This document shows, one piece after another, positions 36,832 through 46,022 of a stretch of DNA of 64,000 nucleotides. The stretch's first letter is position 1; each line of letters starts with the position of its first letter. The translations under genes and the position numbers were made by a program. The notes beneath the pieces are model-generated. The model was not told the origin of the DNA, ran no database searches, and was given only the letters and a program-made list of their open reading frames with translations. Source of the DNA: Pseudomonadota bacterium (GTDB taxonomy: Bacteria; Pseudomonadota; Alphaproteobacteria; Rhizobiales; Aestuariivirgaceae); contig JAIUNJ010000002.1 in the NCBI GenBank assembly GCA_020161855.1, positions 536,529 through 600,528 on the forward strand, given 5' to 3'.

Positions 36832-38817
36832 TTAGGCCGGAAGGCCGATGGCCTCGGCGACGACCACGGCCGTCAACAGGCCGTCATCATCCTTCGCGTC
36901 CGGCAATCTCGTCTTCTCGACCTTGAGCGTGATGCGCGGATCGCGGGCACCACGGGTGGTTGCGAGTTCCAGGGCATGGCCGGATGCCAGTTTCTGGGCG
37001 GCGGCCAGCGCGAGACTGCCGCTGCCGAAGAGTTCGGTGCGCCCGGCGCCATGGACTCGAAAGGCGCCATTGCCATCGCCTTCAACCGTGACGGTTGTGC
37101 GGTCGGCCACTTGCCCGGCCGCAGCGCCAACCGCATTGGCGACATCACAGAAAGGCGCAAATACAACCTCGCATCCCAGCCTGCGTCCGACCTCACCGTA
37201 GTAAACCTTTACGGGACCACCCACCGCAACGATGGGCACGGAGGGCTTCAGCGATATATGCACCAGCCCGACACGGCCCCTGCCCTCGCACACGGCATCC
37301 CAGGCTGCACTGGCCTTGTCCTGCGGGCCCATGGCGGTTTCCAGCAGCACACGTGCCGAGAGCGACACGGTGCGGGCCCAGACTTCGCGGCAGAAGGTTT
37401 CGGTGCGGGCCTCATCCGGCAGTTTCATGTCGCGGAAGCGCACCATCAGCTTTGCCGCAAGAACCGCCGCCTGACGTGGCCAGTTGTCCTGCAGACCGAG
37501 CGCACAGGCCGCATCGGAGGGCGTGAAGGTGCAGTATTGCAGCAGCCCCTTCTTGCGCAGCGAGGCAATGGCGCGATTGGCGGTGGTCGACACGGCCACC
37601 TTGCGGAAATGCACGGGCCGTTCCCCCACTTGTTGCAGCACCTCAAGCTCACGTTCAGTCAGGCCCGCCTGCTGCTGCACCGAACCACCGAAAGGCTGCA
37701 CAAGGAACTTTCCAAGAGAAGAGCCCCCCTCGTTCTCGGCAAGATCGCCTTCCAGCATCGCCTCCACTTCCGCATAGCGCGACGCAAGAAGGGCCACAGG
37801 CACAGCCCGCTGGGGACCGACAATGAGGCGGCCAGCGGCATCGAGTTGCACTTCGCTGTCGCCACCCAGCCCAACGGTGCGCACATCGATGGCCTTGACC
37901 ATGGTACGCCAGCCGCCGACCTCTGCGCCCTGGGGGGCGACCTGCGGGCGGCCGTTGAGCACCACGCCCACGTCAGTCGTCGTCCCGCCCATGTCGGACA
38001 TCAGGAAGTCATCGAGGCCTGAAAGCCATTTGGCGCCAACGAGGCTTGCCGCCGGGCCGGAAAGCACCGTTTCGATGGGGCGCTGCGCGACCGTGTCTGC
38101 GGTTGCCAGCGTGCCGTCTCCCTTGACGATCATCAGCCCGGCAGAAATGCCGAGTTGCACCATGGCGCGCCGCACGGCCTCGATCAGATGCGTGACACGC
38201 GAGACAAGACGGGCATTGAGCACGGCAGTCAAGGCGCGGCGCGGCGCATCGAGATCACTCGACAGCTCGCTCGACAGCGTGACGGGCTTGGCGGTCATCT
38301 CCTCGATGATGGCCCGCGCCTTCATCTCATGGGCACTGTTGCGGACAGCAAAGGCCCCGGCGATGGCGAAGGCGCTGACCGATCCATCCATACCCGCGAC
38401 AGCGGCGCGCAAGGCCGCCTCGTCAAGCGGCAGGCGGGCATCGCCATTGTGATCATGGCCACCGGCGATGCGGGCAATCGGCATGTTGGGGAAAGCCGCC
38501 GCAATGCCGGTGCGCGTCACCATGGCCTCATCGAAGCCGATAAGGATAACGCCAGCCGGGTTGCCATGGCCTTCAACCACGGCATTGGTAGCAAGAGTTG
38601 TCGAGACACAGACAAGGCGGATGGCGGCAGGCTGCACCTCGCCCTGAAGCTTGGCCACGGCTGCGGCCATGGCCTCCCCCACGCCGACCGCCAGATCACC
38701 CTTGGTGGTGATCGCCTTGGCTGAGGACAGGATGCGGTGCTGGCCAGCGTCGATCACGGCGGCATCGGTATAGGTGCCACCTGTATCAATGCCGAGGATG
38801 ATGTTCTTGCCGGACAT
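36832..38817 (-). CDS. Hydantoinase A/oxoprolinase-family protein (HyuA-type), solitary
   Basis: A 661-residue ASKHA-fold protein. The N-terminal phosphate-binding block is IILGIDTGGTYTDAAVID, and a second conserved block is LMSDMGGTTTDVGVVLNG. HyuA subunits use ATP to open 5-oxoproline or hydantoin rings, or act as the larger subunit of acetone/acetophenone carboxylases, normally beside a HyuB gene. No HyuB is encoded here. The gene starts 59 bases after the OMF-like lipoprotein gene on the same strand and may be cotranscribed with the polysaccharide genes. The ATG at 38817 gives the family N-terminus, and a GTG at 38841 is the alternative. The reaction is unknown. Confidence 0.85.
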   Translation of the reverse strand: MSGKNIILGIDTGGTYTDAAVIDAGQHRILSSAKAITTKGDLAVGVGEAMAAAVAKLQGEVQPAAIRLVCVSTTLATNAVVEGHGNPAGVILIGFDEAMVTRTGIAAAFPNMPIARIAGGHDHNGDARLPLDEAALRAAVAGMDGSVSAFAIAGAFAVRNSAHEMKARAIIEEMTAKPVTLSSELSSDLDAPRRALTAVLNARLVSRVTHLIEAVRRAMVQLGISAGLMIVKGDGTLATADTVAQRPIETVLSGPAASLVGAKWLSGLDDFLMSDMGGTTTDVGVVLNGRPQVAPQGAEVGGWRTMVKAIDVRTVGLGGDSEVQLDAAGRLIVGPQRAVPVALLASRYAEVEAMLEGDLAENEGGSSLGKFLVQPFGGSVQQQAGLTERELEVLQQVGERPVHFRKVAVSTTANRAIASLRKKGLLQYCTFTPSDAACALGLQDNWPRQAAVLAAKLMVRFRDMKLPDEARTETFCREVWARTVSLSARVLLETAMGPQDKASAAWDAVCEGRGRVGLVHISLKPSVPIVAVGGPVKVYYGEVGRRLGCEVVFAPFCDVANAVGAAAGQVADRTTVTVEGDGNGAFRVHGAGRTELFGSGSLALAAAQKLASGHALELATTRGARDPRITLKVEKTRLPDAKDDDGLLTAVVVAEAIGLPA

Positions 38818-38876
38818 GCAGCAAGCCCTTGGGCAGGACACAGCAAAAGGTCAAGCGGCTTGCCGGTGAAGTGACC

Positions 38877-40097
38877 TCACCCCAGCGAAAGCCGTTTCAT
38901 GTTGGCTTCGATTTCCTCAATGGAACCGTTCACCGCAGCCCGGTTGGCCTTGAGTTCGATCAATTGCAGCCTGGATTGCAGCAGCGGCGCCTTGAAATCG
39001 GCATTGGACACGCTGGCGAGATTGCGGCTCAGGCGTTCAGCCTCGGCAATGGCGTCATCCAGCTTCTGCCGCTGCCCGACCAGCCCGCCCAGCGCCCGCT
39101 CATGGGCCCGCCGCAAGGTGGCCACCTGCCAGACCGTTCCGCCTTCTCCCTCGGCGATGGCGCGCAGCTTCGCCTCCTTGGCGCGCCGCTCATGCTCATA
39201 GCGCGATGGCAGGGAGGCGCCGAGCTTCCAGGAGAAGCTCACCTTGCCGCTGAAGGCGTCGTCGGCCGAGTCGAAACCGCGGGTATCCGCGTCCTCGTTC
39301 CAGCCAACCGACGCCGAAATATCCATGGCATCGAGGGTGCGCATGCGGCTGTTGATATCTTCAAGATCGGCCTCAGCCATCAGCAGTTCGTGCGTCAGCT
39401 TGCTTGCCGATGCATCCGAACCGGCATCCGCATCAAGCCGGCGCGCAGCCTGTGACGAGGCTTCCCGAGCTTCCGCAACAATCTTGTCGGCGAGCACGAG
39501 CAGCGCCGCGGCGCGCTCATGATCGATGTCGCGGTTTTTCAGAAGCGCCTGCACCTGCCGGCGCAAAGACTTGATATCGGCATCACGCCTGCCGATGGCT
39601 TCCGCTTTCGCCCTGTAACCAGCCGCTGTCAGGCCCTGCGGCGAAACGAAGATCAGCTTCTGCAAGCCATTCTCCGCCAGGTAGCGGCGGCAACGCGCTT
39701 CCGCACTTTGCTCCATCGCCGAGGCCTTCAACTGGTCGGACAGGCTGAGGCGGAGCGAGACCGATGACTTTGCTTCGTTGTTGAGGCTGCCACTCAATGT
39801 CGGCGAGCGCATGATCATCGCCTGCGCCGCCGTGTCCTCCCGCAGATAGTCGCACCACGGAGACTTCTGTGTGGTGCTGGATGCAGGAACAACGATGCTC
39901 GCTGTCTCCAGTTCATGCTCATAGAGGCCGTTTGCAGTGCTGGCAGCAGGTTGCAGTTCGCTGTCCTGCAGCGCCAGGCGGAGCCCTGTCCGCTGCACCA
40001 ATGTGCCGCTCGACGTGCAACCGGCAATCACCAGCAGCAAAGCGCCTGTCATCGCCGCAGCCTTGAACCTAGAAGAAGAATGGTGCGCGCGCGCCAT
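38877..40097 (-). CDS. Short TolC-like outer-membrane lipoprotein
   Basis: A lipoprotein of 406 residues: signal helix ending in the lipobox LVIAGC, then TSSG. The body alternates beta segments (KSSVSLRLSLSD; SASVGWN...KVSFSWKLG) with long helical coiled-coil stretches (QSAEARCRRYL...; RYEHERRAKEAKLRAI...). This two-repeat strand-helix plan is that of outer-membrane efflux proteins, but shorter than TolC. It overlaps the adaptor gene by 29 bases. Together they suggest a periplasm-spanning exporter. The assignment to the TolC fold is by pattern and should be tested structurally. Confidence 0.7.
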   Translation of the reverse strand: MARAHHSSSRFKAAAMTGALLLVIAGCTSSGTLVQRTGLRLALQDSELQPAASTANGLYEHELETASIVVPASSTTQKSPWCDYLREDTAAQAMIMRSPTLSGSLNNEAKSSVSLRLSLSDQLKASAMEQSAEARCRRYLAENGLQKLIFVSPQGLTAAGYRAKAEAIGRRDADIKSLRRQVQALLKNRDIDHERAAALLVLADKIVAEAREASSQAARRLDADAGSDASASKLTHELLMAEADLEDINSRMRTLDAMDISASVGWNEDADTRGFDSADDAFSGKVSFSWKLGASLPSRYEHERRAKEAKLRAIAEGEGGTVWQVATLRRAHERALGGLVGQRQKLDDAIAEAERLSRNLASVSNADFKAPLLQSRLQLIELKANRAAVNGSIEEIEANMKRLSLG

Positions 40098-41634
40098 GGA
40101 TGATCTCACGGGATGCGGCAGACGGGTCTGCCAGTCTGGCCTCGACAAGGAAGCCGCGGATGGGTTTGCCGAAGAAGGGATGGACGCTGGCTACCTCGCC
40201 AGGAAGAACCTGCCCGACATCGCCGGCGCGCGAACACCAGACCAGTGTCCAACTGCAGGACCACAGGCTGGAACCGGGACGGAAGCGCGCCTCATTGGCA
40301 TAGGGCACGAAGACGACATCGATCCGCTCATGGATGGCGCGGCCGAGCGCGGATGTTTCCAGAGCCGCAATCTGGCCTTTCAGCACATCGCGGGCCTTGC
40401 CGAGTTCGGCCTGGAGTTCGGCGTTGGATGACAGGCTTTCGCTGGCGTTGTCGAGGGCGGCCTTGGCATCAACACTTTGTTTTGTGAGCAGCAGAAGTTC
40501 TGTCGTGGAGCCGCTGACAGAGGAGATGGGCTTGCCGGACGCCAGGGCATCCCGCAGGGATTCCAACATGGCCAGCGTGACTTCCGCGTTGCCACCCTGA
40601 ACATGCAATGCGTCGAGATCGCTCTCGATGCCGGCGAGGCGCTGGCTGGCCTCCAGCAGGCCGAGCGTCGAGGCGTTGAACTCCTTCTTGCTGATCAGCC
40701 GCTTGTCATAAAGCCTCGCGAGATCGGCACCCATGCCACCCTTGCCGATTCCACTGTCAAGTTCCCGCTTCACGCGGGTGAGCCTCGCAATGCGGGCCTC
40801 AAGAGCCTTGCCTTCGCGCCCGATCCTGTCGATCTCCTTGCCGACAGTGCTCGCCGCATAGGTCACGAGAACTTCGGCATCGGCCTTCTCGCGCTCCGCC
40901 AACACACGCTCGGCACGCGCCTGGGTCAGGCGCTGTTCCGTCTGGCTCAGGGCGACGCTGAGTTCGGTCAGATCGCGCTCCGCCTTGCTGACGAGTTCAT
41001 GGCCGCGCGCAAGTGTCATCGGAGCCCCCCAGCCCGACGACAGAAGGAAGAAGCCAATCAACAGGCCGTAAAAGACAAAGGCCGAGAAAAGTGCGGCCAG
41101 CGCAACGAAGGCCGCACGCTTGTAGAGCAGCGACATGAGTTTCATGCCACTGCCTGACAGGCGCTTGAGAAGGTTGCCGGGTATCTGCGAGGTTGCTTCG
41201 GCCACCGACCCATGATCCTGCGGCGGACGGAAATGCTTCGGCTTTTCATTGAGACCGAGCGCCCGCAGAAACTGGCCTTCTCGCAATGGTGCCGCAAGGA
41301 CGCGCGCAACGCCTGGCACCGCCAGAGAGGAACTCACGTCACTGCTTTCGCAGATCACCACAAGACCAGTCTCCGTGCCAAGATCGGCCGCCAGTGGCAG
41401 CAGCAACTTCAACGCGCCGCCGCCGCTGCGCAGGTCGATCACGACACTGTCAAACTGCGATCGCTTGAGTTGGGCAATGGCATCCGAGGCGCGGGATTCA
41501 TAAGCAATATCGATGCGGCCGAGATGCTGGGCCAGGAAGTGACAGATCTCGTCAGCGCCGTGACCGACGTAGAGAACCCTGCGGGCCCCCATCGGCAACG
41601 TTCGGGCCTCGCCATGCTTTCGAATGATACCCAT
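40069..41634 (-). CDS. Pseudo-receiver / transmembrane / HlyD-like periplasmic adaptor
   Basis: A 521-residue fusion. Residues about 18-127 look like a CheY-type receiver (RRVLYVGHGADE, FDSVVIDLRSGG with D67, VARVLAAPLREGQF), but the N-terminal acidic pair is replaced by GHG and the conserved Lys by Ala at 115, so it is probably not phosphorylated in the normal way. A single transmembrane helix spans about 174-199. A long coiled coil follows (about 210-440), then a beta-rich end (PGEVASVHPFFGKPIRGFLVEARL) as in HlyD/Alg44-type adaptors. The ATG overlaps the stop of the glycosyltransferase gene (ATGA). I infer a periplasmic conduit whose cytosolic domain senses or scaffolds the synthase. Confidence 0.75.
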   Translation of the reverse strand: MGIIRKHGEARTLPMGARRVLYVGHGADEICHFLAQHLGRIDIAYESRASDAIAQLKRSQFDSVVIDLRSGGGALKLLLPLAADLGTETGLVVICESSDVSSSLAVPGVARVLAAPLREGQFLRALGLNEKPKHFRPPQDHGSVAEATSQIPGNLLKRLSGSGMKLMSLLYKRAAFVALAALFSAFVFYGLLIGFFLLSSGWGAPMTLARGHELVSKAERDLTELSVALSQTEQRLTQARAERVLAEREKADAEVLVTYAASTVGKEIDRIGREGKALEARIARLTRVKRELDSGIGKGGMGADLARLYDKRLISKKEFNASTLGLLEASQRLAGIESDLDALHVQGGNAEVTLAMLESLRDALASGKPISSVSGSTTELLLLTKQSVDAKAALDNASESLSSNAELQAELGKARDVLKGQIAALETSALGRAIHERIDVVFVPYANEARFRPGSSLWSCSWTLVWCSRAGDVGQVLPGEVASVHPFFGKPIRGFLVEARLADPSAASREIIHGARAPFFF

Positions 41635-42926
41635 CAGGACACGGCCTCCGCGGTTTGGGCATCAGGCTGGCGCTTCCGTTGCGGCCCGCGCGTCTCCCAC
41701 GATGTTGTGCCAAGTGTCGCCAGCGCCAGCGGCGTGGTGATGAGGTACATCACGGGAAAGACAAAGGCCATGGAGAGGAACCAAACGCCAGATGTGCGGG
41801 CCATCTCCGGCAGCTTGTGTTTGCGCAGCTCATAGGCGGCCGCAAAGACCGTCACCAACAAGGCATGCTCCATCATGGGAATGACAAAGCCGAGGCGCGC
41901 CACCTTTCCCGCCAGCATCAGCGGATAGAAGAACAGCAGCATGGCCATCGACATGTAGTGAACCAGAACCAAAGGGTGAAAGCGCGCAAGGAAGGGAATG
42001 GCGGTGATGAAATCGATGATGTTCGAGCGCCGCCAGCGCAGCTGCTGGCTGAAATAGTTCTGCAAGGAGGCGGGCGCCTTGGTGAAGCACACGGCCTCGA
42101 AACACAGTCTCGTTCTGTAGCCGCGCTCGACCAGCTTGCGCGTCAGGAAGCGGTCCTCCCCGTATTTCACTTCATCGCCGAGAAAACTGCGCCGCTCGAT
42201 ATCTCGGTCCACGGCCAGAAGAGCGGAGCGGCGATAGAGCGTGAGACATCCAGACAGGCACATGACGTGGCTGAAAGTATTCTCGAGATTTTTCAGGAAC
42301 TGGTAGCCGATCCAGTATTTTACGGCCTGCATGCGCGTGAGCCAGTTCTGGTCTGCGTTCGACACAAAAACACAGCCACCCATGGCATCGGCGCCGGAGC
42401 CCAACAGATGGCGCACCAGCGTGCGCAAGGCACCGTGATCGACAATGACATCGGAGTCGACTGAAAGAATGAGATCGGCGCGGCTCTGCAGCACGGCATT
42501 CTTGATGCCAAGGCGCTTGCCCATGTTCTGCTCGTTGCGGAAGACCTTCATCCAGCCATAGCTAGCGGCCACAGTCTGGAGGTGCTCGCCCGTGTCGTCT
42601 GTCGAGACGTCATCAACAAAGAGTACCTGAAGCCGGTCGCGCGGATAGTCCAGCGCATCGAAGGACTCGGCGGTCCGGAGAATGCTGGCACCTTCATTGT
42701 AGACGGGAACAACGATGGCCACCGTGGGCCAGACAAGCGGATCTTCGCCAAAGGAATCTCGGGTGCGGCGGTCCGACAGGCGGAGCAGGCTGCCCAACAC
42801 ATAGCGGTTTGCAAACACGACAAGGACGAGCAAACCGAACAGGTACTCTAGCGCTACCAAAGACAACATACGCAACACACAAACGTGGGCCCCATCCATA
42901 GGGCCAGCGCTCTGGTTAGCACCCAA
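41634..42926 (-). CDS. Membrane processive glycosyltransferase, family 2 (hyaluronan synthase/NodC-like)
   Basis: A 430-residue synthase with an N-terminal helix (about 22-45), a cytosolic GT2 domain and three or four C-terminal helices (about 308-400). All processive GT2 residues are present: D105-D106, D157-S-D159, the catalytic-base region GED 256-258, and QQLRW (Q294, R297, W298). SGCLTLYRRSAL and GEDRFLTRKLVERGY are like NodC and HasA. Such enzymes polymerise a UDP-sugar and pass the chain through the membrane. First gene of the adaptor/OMF operon. Internal ATGs at 42899 and 42869 are alternative starts, and none has a convincing ribosome-binding site. Confidence 0.85.
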   Translation of the reverse strand: MGANQSAGPMDGAHVCVLRMLSLVALEYLFGLLVLVVFANRYVLGSLLRLSDRRTRDSFGEDPLVWPTVAIVVPVYNEGASILRTAESFDALDYPRDRLQVLFVDDVSTDDTGEHLQTVAASYGWMKVFRNEQNMGKRLGIKNAVLQSRADLILSVDSDVIVDHGALRTLVRHLLGSGADAMGGCVFVSNADQNWLTRMQAVKYWIGYQFLKNLENTFSHVMCLSGCLTLYRRSALLAVDRDIERRSFLGDEVKYGEDRFLTRKLVERGYRTRLCFEAVCFTKAPASLQNYFSQQLRWRRSNIIDFITAIPFLARFHPLVLVHYMSMAMLLFFYPLMLAGKVARLGFVIPMMEHALLVTVFAAAYELRKHKLPEMARTSGVWFLSMAFVFPVMYLITTPLALATLGTTSWETRGPQRKRQPDAQTAEAVS

Positions 42927-43085
42927 TGCTTAGCCCAGTCTTAAGAGGGTCTTTCGCGGACAGCCTGAAATCTCAGGGATGCGGCAAGAATTGATTAACC
43001 TTTCGGCGCCGTTTACCACGCCGGTTAAGCGCTTTTGCATCCAGGTGATGTTTCTTCAAGCAACTTCAATGCTGGGGAGCATGTT

Positions 43086-44474
43086 ATGGGCGTTCAAGCG
43101 AATATCGCGCCTCCTGCCGAACGGGCTGGAGAGGCACAGTTGCAATCAATCCGTCTGGTGACGGCTGAGCCGCCGGGGTTTCCTGCGCCGGCGACGGCGC
43201 GCGTTGCCGTGATCGGGCTTGGCTATGTCGGTCTGCCACTCACCCTTGGCTTTGCCAAGGGATCGCCTGCCATCGGCTTTGAAATCAATGCCCAGAAGGT
43301 AAGCGAGCTCGAACAGGGCTTCGACATGACCGGCGAAGTGTCGGGCGTGGACCTGAAATCTGCAGCCGTCGCCTTCACCACAAATCCGGCCATGCTCGCG
43401 GCAGCCGATGTCATCATCGTCTGCGTGCCGACGCCGGTGAACAGCCACAACAGGCCGGACTACGGCCCTCTGGTTGCGGCTTCACGCACCATCGGCACAC
43501 ATATGAAGCGCGGCGCGGTTGTCGTATTTGAAAGCACCGTCGATCCGGGCACAACCGAAGATCGCTGCCTGCCGGTGATCGAGGCTCATTCCGGCATGAA
43601 GCTCGGCCTCGACTTCCATCTCGGTTACTCGCCCGAGCGCATCAACCCGGCGGACCCGACGCGCAAGCTCGCCGACATCAAGAAGATCGTGGCGGGATCG
43701 ACGCCGGCCTGTACGGACTTCCTTGAAGCCCTCTATGGCCGCGTTATCAAGGCGGGGCTCTTCAAAGCCGCTTCCATTCGCGTGGCAGAAGCTGCAAAGA
43801 TTCTGGAAAACACCCAGCGCGACATCAATATCGCCCTGATGAATCAGATGATGATGCTGTTCGACAAGATGGGCATTCGCTCGTCCGACGTCATTTCAGC
43901 GGCGGGTTCCAAATGGAACTTCCATCACTATCGCCCCGGACTGGTGGGCGGCCACTGCATTGCCGTCGACCCCTACTATCTTGTCGATGCCGGGCGTCGT
44001 CACGGCCTCTCGATGGAGCTTCTGTCTTCGGCGCGGCAGGTGAACGAGCAGACGCCGCATTTCCTCGTCGAGAAACTCGAGGAACTCATGCCACCTGCGC
44101 GACATGGTCTTCACTGCAAGAAGGTTCTGGTGCTAGGCCGCAGCTTCAAGGAAGACTGCCCGGACACGCGTAATTCAAAAGCCTTTCCGTTGATGGATGC
44201 GCTGTGGATGCGGGGGGCGAATGTCTTCAACTTCGATCCCATCGCCTATGACGATCATTTCGAGGGCGGGCGCGGGGCCAAGCTCATTGATGACCCAGGA
44301 GCCGAAGGGCCTTACGACGCCGTGATCGTGACGCTGGCCCATGGCTGCTTCCGTGAACAATTTGATGCCGACGCGCTGAAGGCGCTTGCCCACAAGCATG
44401 CACCGCTCATCGACCTGCGCGGCAACTTCGAAAGCGCCGCGGTCACGGACTGGTTCAACTACTGGCGGCCCTGA
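43086..44474 (+). CDS. Nucleotide-sugar dehydrogenase (TviB/WbpA-type, UDP-HexNAc or UDP-hexose 6-dehydrogenase)
   Basis: Oxidises the C6 of a UDP-sugar to a uronic acid with NAD. The protein has 462 residues, with the Rossmann motif GLGYVG (residues 44-49), VPTPVN, the STVDPGTTE loop, GYSPERINPAD and catalytic Cys 291 in LVGGHCIAVDPYYL. The last two motifs and KWNF before them are typical of the UDP-N-acetylhexosamine (TviB/WbpO/WbpA) branch rather than UDP-glucose dehydrogenase proper. GGGGAG lies 7 bases before the ATG. Divergent from the glycosyltransferase operon across 159 bases, so it presumably supplies its precursor. Exact sugar not determined. Confidence 0.88.
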   Translation: MGVQANIAPPAERAGEAQLQSIRLVTAEPPGFPAPATARVAVIGLGYVGLPLTLGFAKGSPAIGFEINAQKVSELEQGFDMTGEVSGVDLKSAAVAFTTNPAMLAAADVIIVCVPTPVNSHNRPDYGPLVAASRTIGTHMKRGAVVVFESTVDPGTTEDRCLPVIEAHSGMKLGLDFHLGYSPERINPADPTRKLADIKKIVAGSTPACTDFLEALYGRVIKAGLFKAASIRVAEAAKILENTQRDINIALMNQMMMLFDKMGIRSSDVISAAGSKWNFHHYRPGLVGGHCIAVDPYYLVDAGRRHGLSMELLSSARQVNEQTPHFLVEKLEELMPPARHGLHCKKVLVLGRSFKEDCPDTRNSKAFPLMDALWMRGANVFNFDPIAYDDHFEGGRGAKLIDDPGAEGPYDAVIVTLAHGCFREQFDADALKALAHKHAPLIDLRGNFESAAVTDWFNYWRP

Positions 44475-45110
44475 TCAACTGATCAGGGACCAGTGCCGTT
44501 CCGCTTCGTCGTAGCTGTGCAGTTCGCCCAGCGAGATATCGAACCATGCGCCATGCAGGCCCACCTCTCCCTTGTTCTCGCGCATGCGCAACCATGGAAA
44601 AGTGCGGAGATTGGCCAGCGAGTGCTCGACTGACGCACGTTCAACGGCCTGCTCGAATTTCGAGGAATGGGTGTGTTCGTGATCATGGCGCACCGCTTCA
44701 ACGACATCGCGCACGTCCGACATCCACTTGCCGATAAAATCACCCGCCGACAGCGGCTCACTGCCTTCAATGGCGGCCCTGATGCCACCGCAGCGGCCAT
44801 GGCCCATCACGACCACGTGCTGGACCTTGAGCGAGAGCACGGCAAATTCGATCGCCGCACTCGTCGCATGGTGCCGGCCATCCGGCGCATAGGGCGGCAC
44901 CAGGTTGGCGACATTGCGCATGACAAAGATCTCGCCCGGGCCTGCGTCGAAGATGGTCTCCGGCGCGGCGCGTGAGTCACAGCAGGCGATGATCATGACG
45001 GTGGGCTTCTGTACCCCCTCGCCCAGCTTCCGGTAGCGCTCGGTCTCCTCGGCATAGCGTCCGGAACGGAAGTTCGAATAGCCTTGCAGCAAACGGTCAG
45101 GCAGTGGCAT
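44475..45110 (-). CDS. Beta-class carbonic anhydrase
   Basis: Interconverts CO2 and bicarbonate. The protein has 211 residues with zinc ligands Cys43 (in CCDSR), His104 and Cys107 (GHGRCGG), and the Asp45-Arg47 dyad. VMRNVANLVPPY and RHHATSAAIEFAV are standard for the family. It lies 9 bases downstream of the nitrilase-family gene and ends exactly adjacent to the convergent dehydrogenase (stops abut at 44474/44475). Confidence 0.95.
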   Translation of the reverse strand: MPLPDRLLQGYSNFRSGRYAEETERYRKLGEGVQKPTVMIIACCDSRAAPETIFDAGPGEIFVMRNVANLVPPYAPDGRHHATSAAIEFAVLSLKVQHVVVMGHGRCGGIRAAIEGSEPLSAGDFIGKWMSDVRDVVEAVRHDHEHTHSSKFEQAVERASVEHSLANLRTFPWLRMRENKGEVGLHGAWFDISLGELHSYDEAERHWSLIS

Positions 45111-45119
45111 GGGCGCTCC

Positions 45120-46022
45120 TCAGCCGGCCTGCGTCAGATCGATGACACGGGCCTTGGGCAAGGGTGCCACACCCGGCTGCTCGCTCCAATGTGCAAAAGT
45201 ACGCACACCACCATTGGCCCGCACCTCGGCCAGCAGGTCGAGATCGACCTTCGCCGTCACCCATTGCGGCCGGTTCATTTCACCGAGGGCAATGACGCCA
45301 TTCGGCGGAAAGCCCCTGTCGGGCGGGGCGAAGATTCCAGCCATGCCAGTATTGTTCTCGACCGCCGTGCAGAAGGGAGCCGTGCCCACGCAAGGCGAGT
45401 GGATCGTATAGACCTGGTTTTCCAGGGCGCGGGCGGCGGCACCTGTGCGCACCCGCCAATAGCCCCACTCAGTTTCGGTATTGGAGGGCGCAAGAATGAT
45501 CTCGGCACCCGCCTCCGCCAGCGCACGCGACAGCAACGGAAATTCGATGTCGTAACAGATCAGAAGACCGACCTTGGCGACACCGATGTCGAAAACCTTG
45601 AGCTCCCGCCCGCCACTGATGTGCCACGGTTCACGCTCCCAGGGCGTCGGCATGATCTTCGTGAAGCTCTCAGCAGCGCCGCGCGGGCCGAAGACTTGGG
45701 CGATGTTGAAAGTTCCGCCCGGCAAACGGCAGGGCGCAGAACCTGCTACGATCATCACGCCATGCTTGCGCGCCAGTTCCTGGTGAATGGCGAAGATTTC
45801 CGGCGTGAGATCAGAGACAGCATCAATGCTGCCCTCCAGATCACGGCCTTTCTGGCCGATCGCTGCCAGTTCCATGGCCGCATATTCCGGGAAGACGAGC
45901 AGCTGCGCGCCCTGCCCCACGGCATCCTCCACCCAGCGGGTGATCTTTGCGCGATAGGCAGCGACCGAGGCTACCTCGTCATAGTCATACTGGGCGGCGG
46001 CAATGGTGACGGTGCGGCTCAC
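45120..46022 (-). CDS. Carbon-nitrogen hydrolase (nitrilase superfamily)
   Basis: A 300-residue enzyme with the Glu-Lys-Cys triad at E46 (VFPEYAA), K122 (FTKIMPTPWERE) and C156 (LLICYDIEFP), so catalytically complete. The superfamily hydrolyses nitriles, amides or carbamoyl groups. This branch (FNIAQVFGPRG) is annotated only generically. The start is GTG, overlapping the TGA of the GNAT gene (GTGA). Third gene of a four-gene operon with NTF2-like, GNAT and carbonic anhydrase genes. Confidence 0.88.
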   Translation of the reverse strand: MSRTVTIAAAQYDYDEVASVAAYRAKITRWVEDAVGQGAQLLVFPEYAAMELAAIGQKGRDLEGSIDAVSDLTPEIFAIHQELARKHGVMIVAGSAPCRLPGGTFNIAQVFGPRGAAESFTKIMPTPWEREPWHISGGRELKVFDIGVAKVGLLICYDIEFPLLSRALAEAGAEIILAPSNTETEWGYWRVRTGAAARALENQVYTIHSPCVGTAPFCTAVENNTGMAGIFAPPDRGFPPNGVIALGEMNRPQWVTAKVDLDLLAEVRANGGVRTFAHWSEQPGVAPLPKARVIDLTQAG

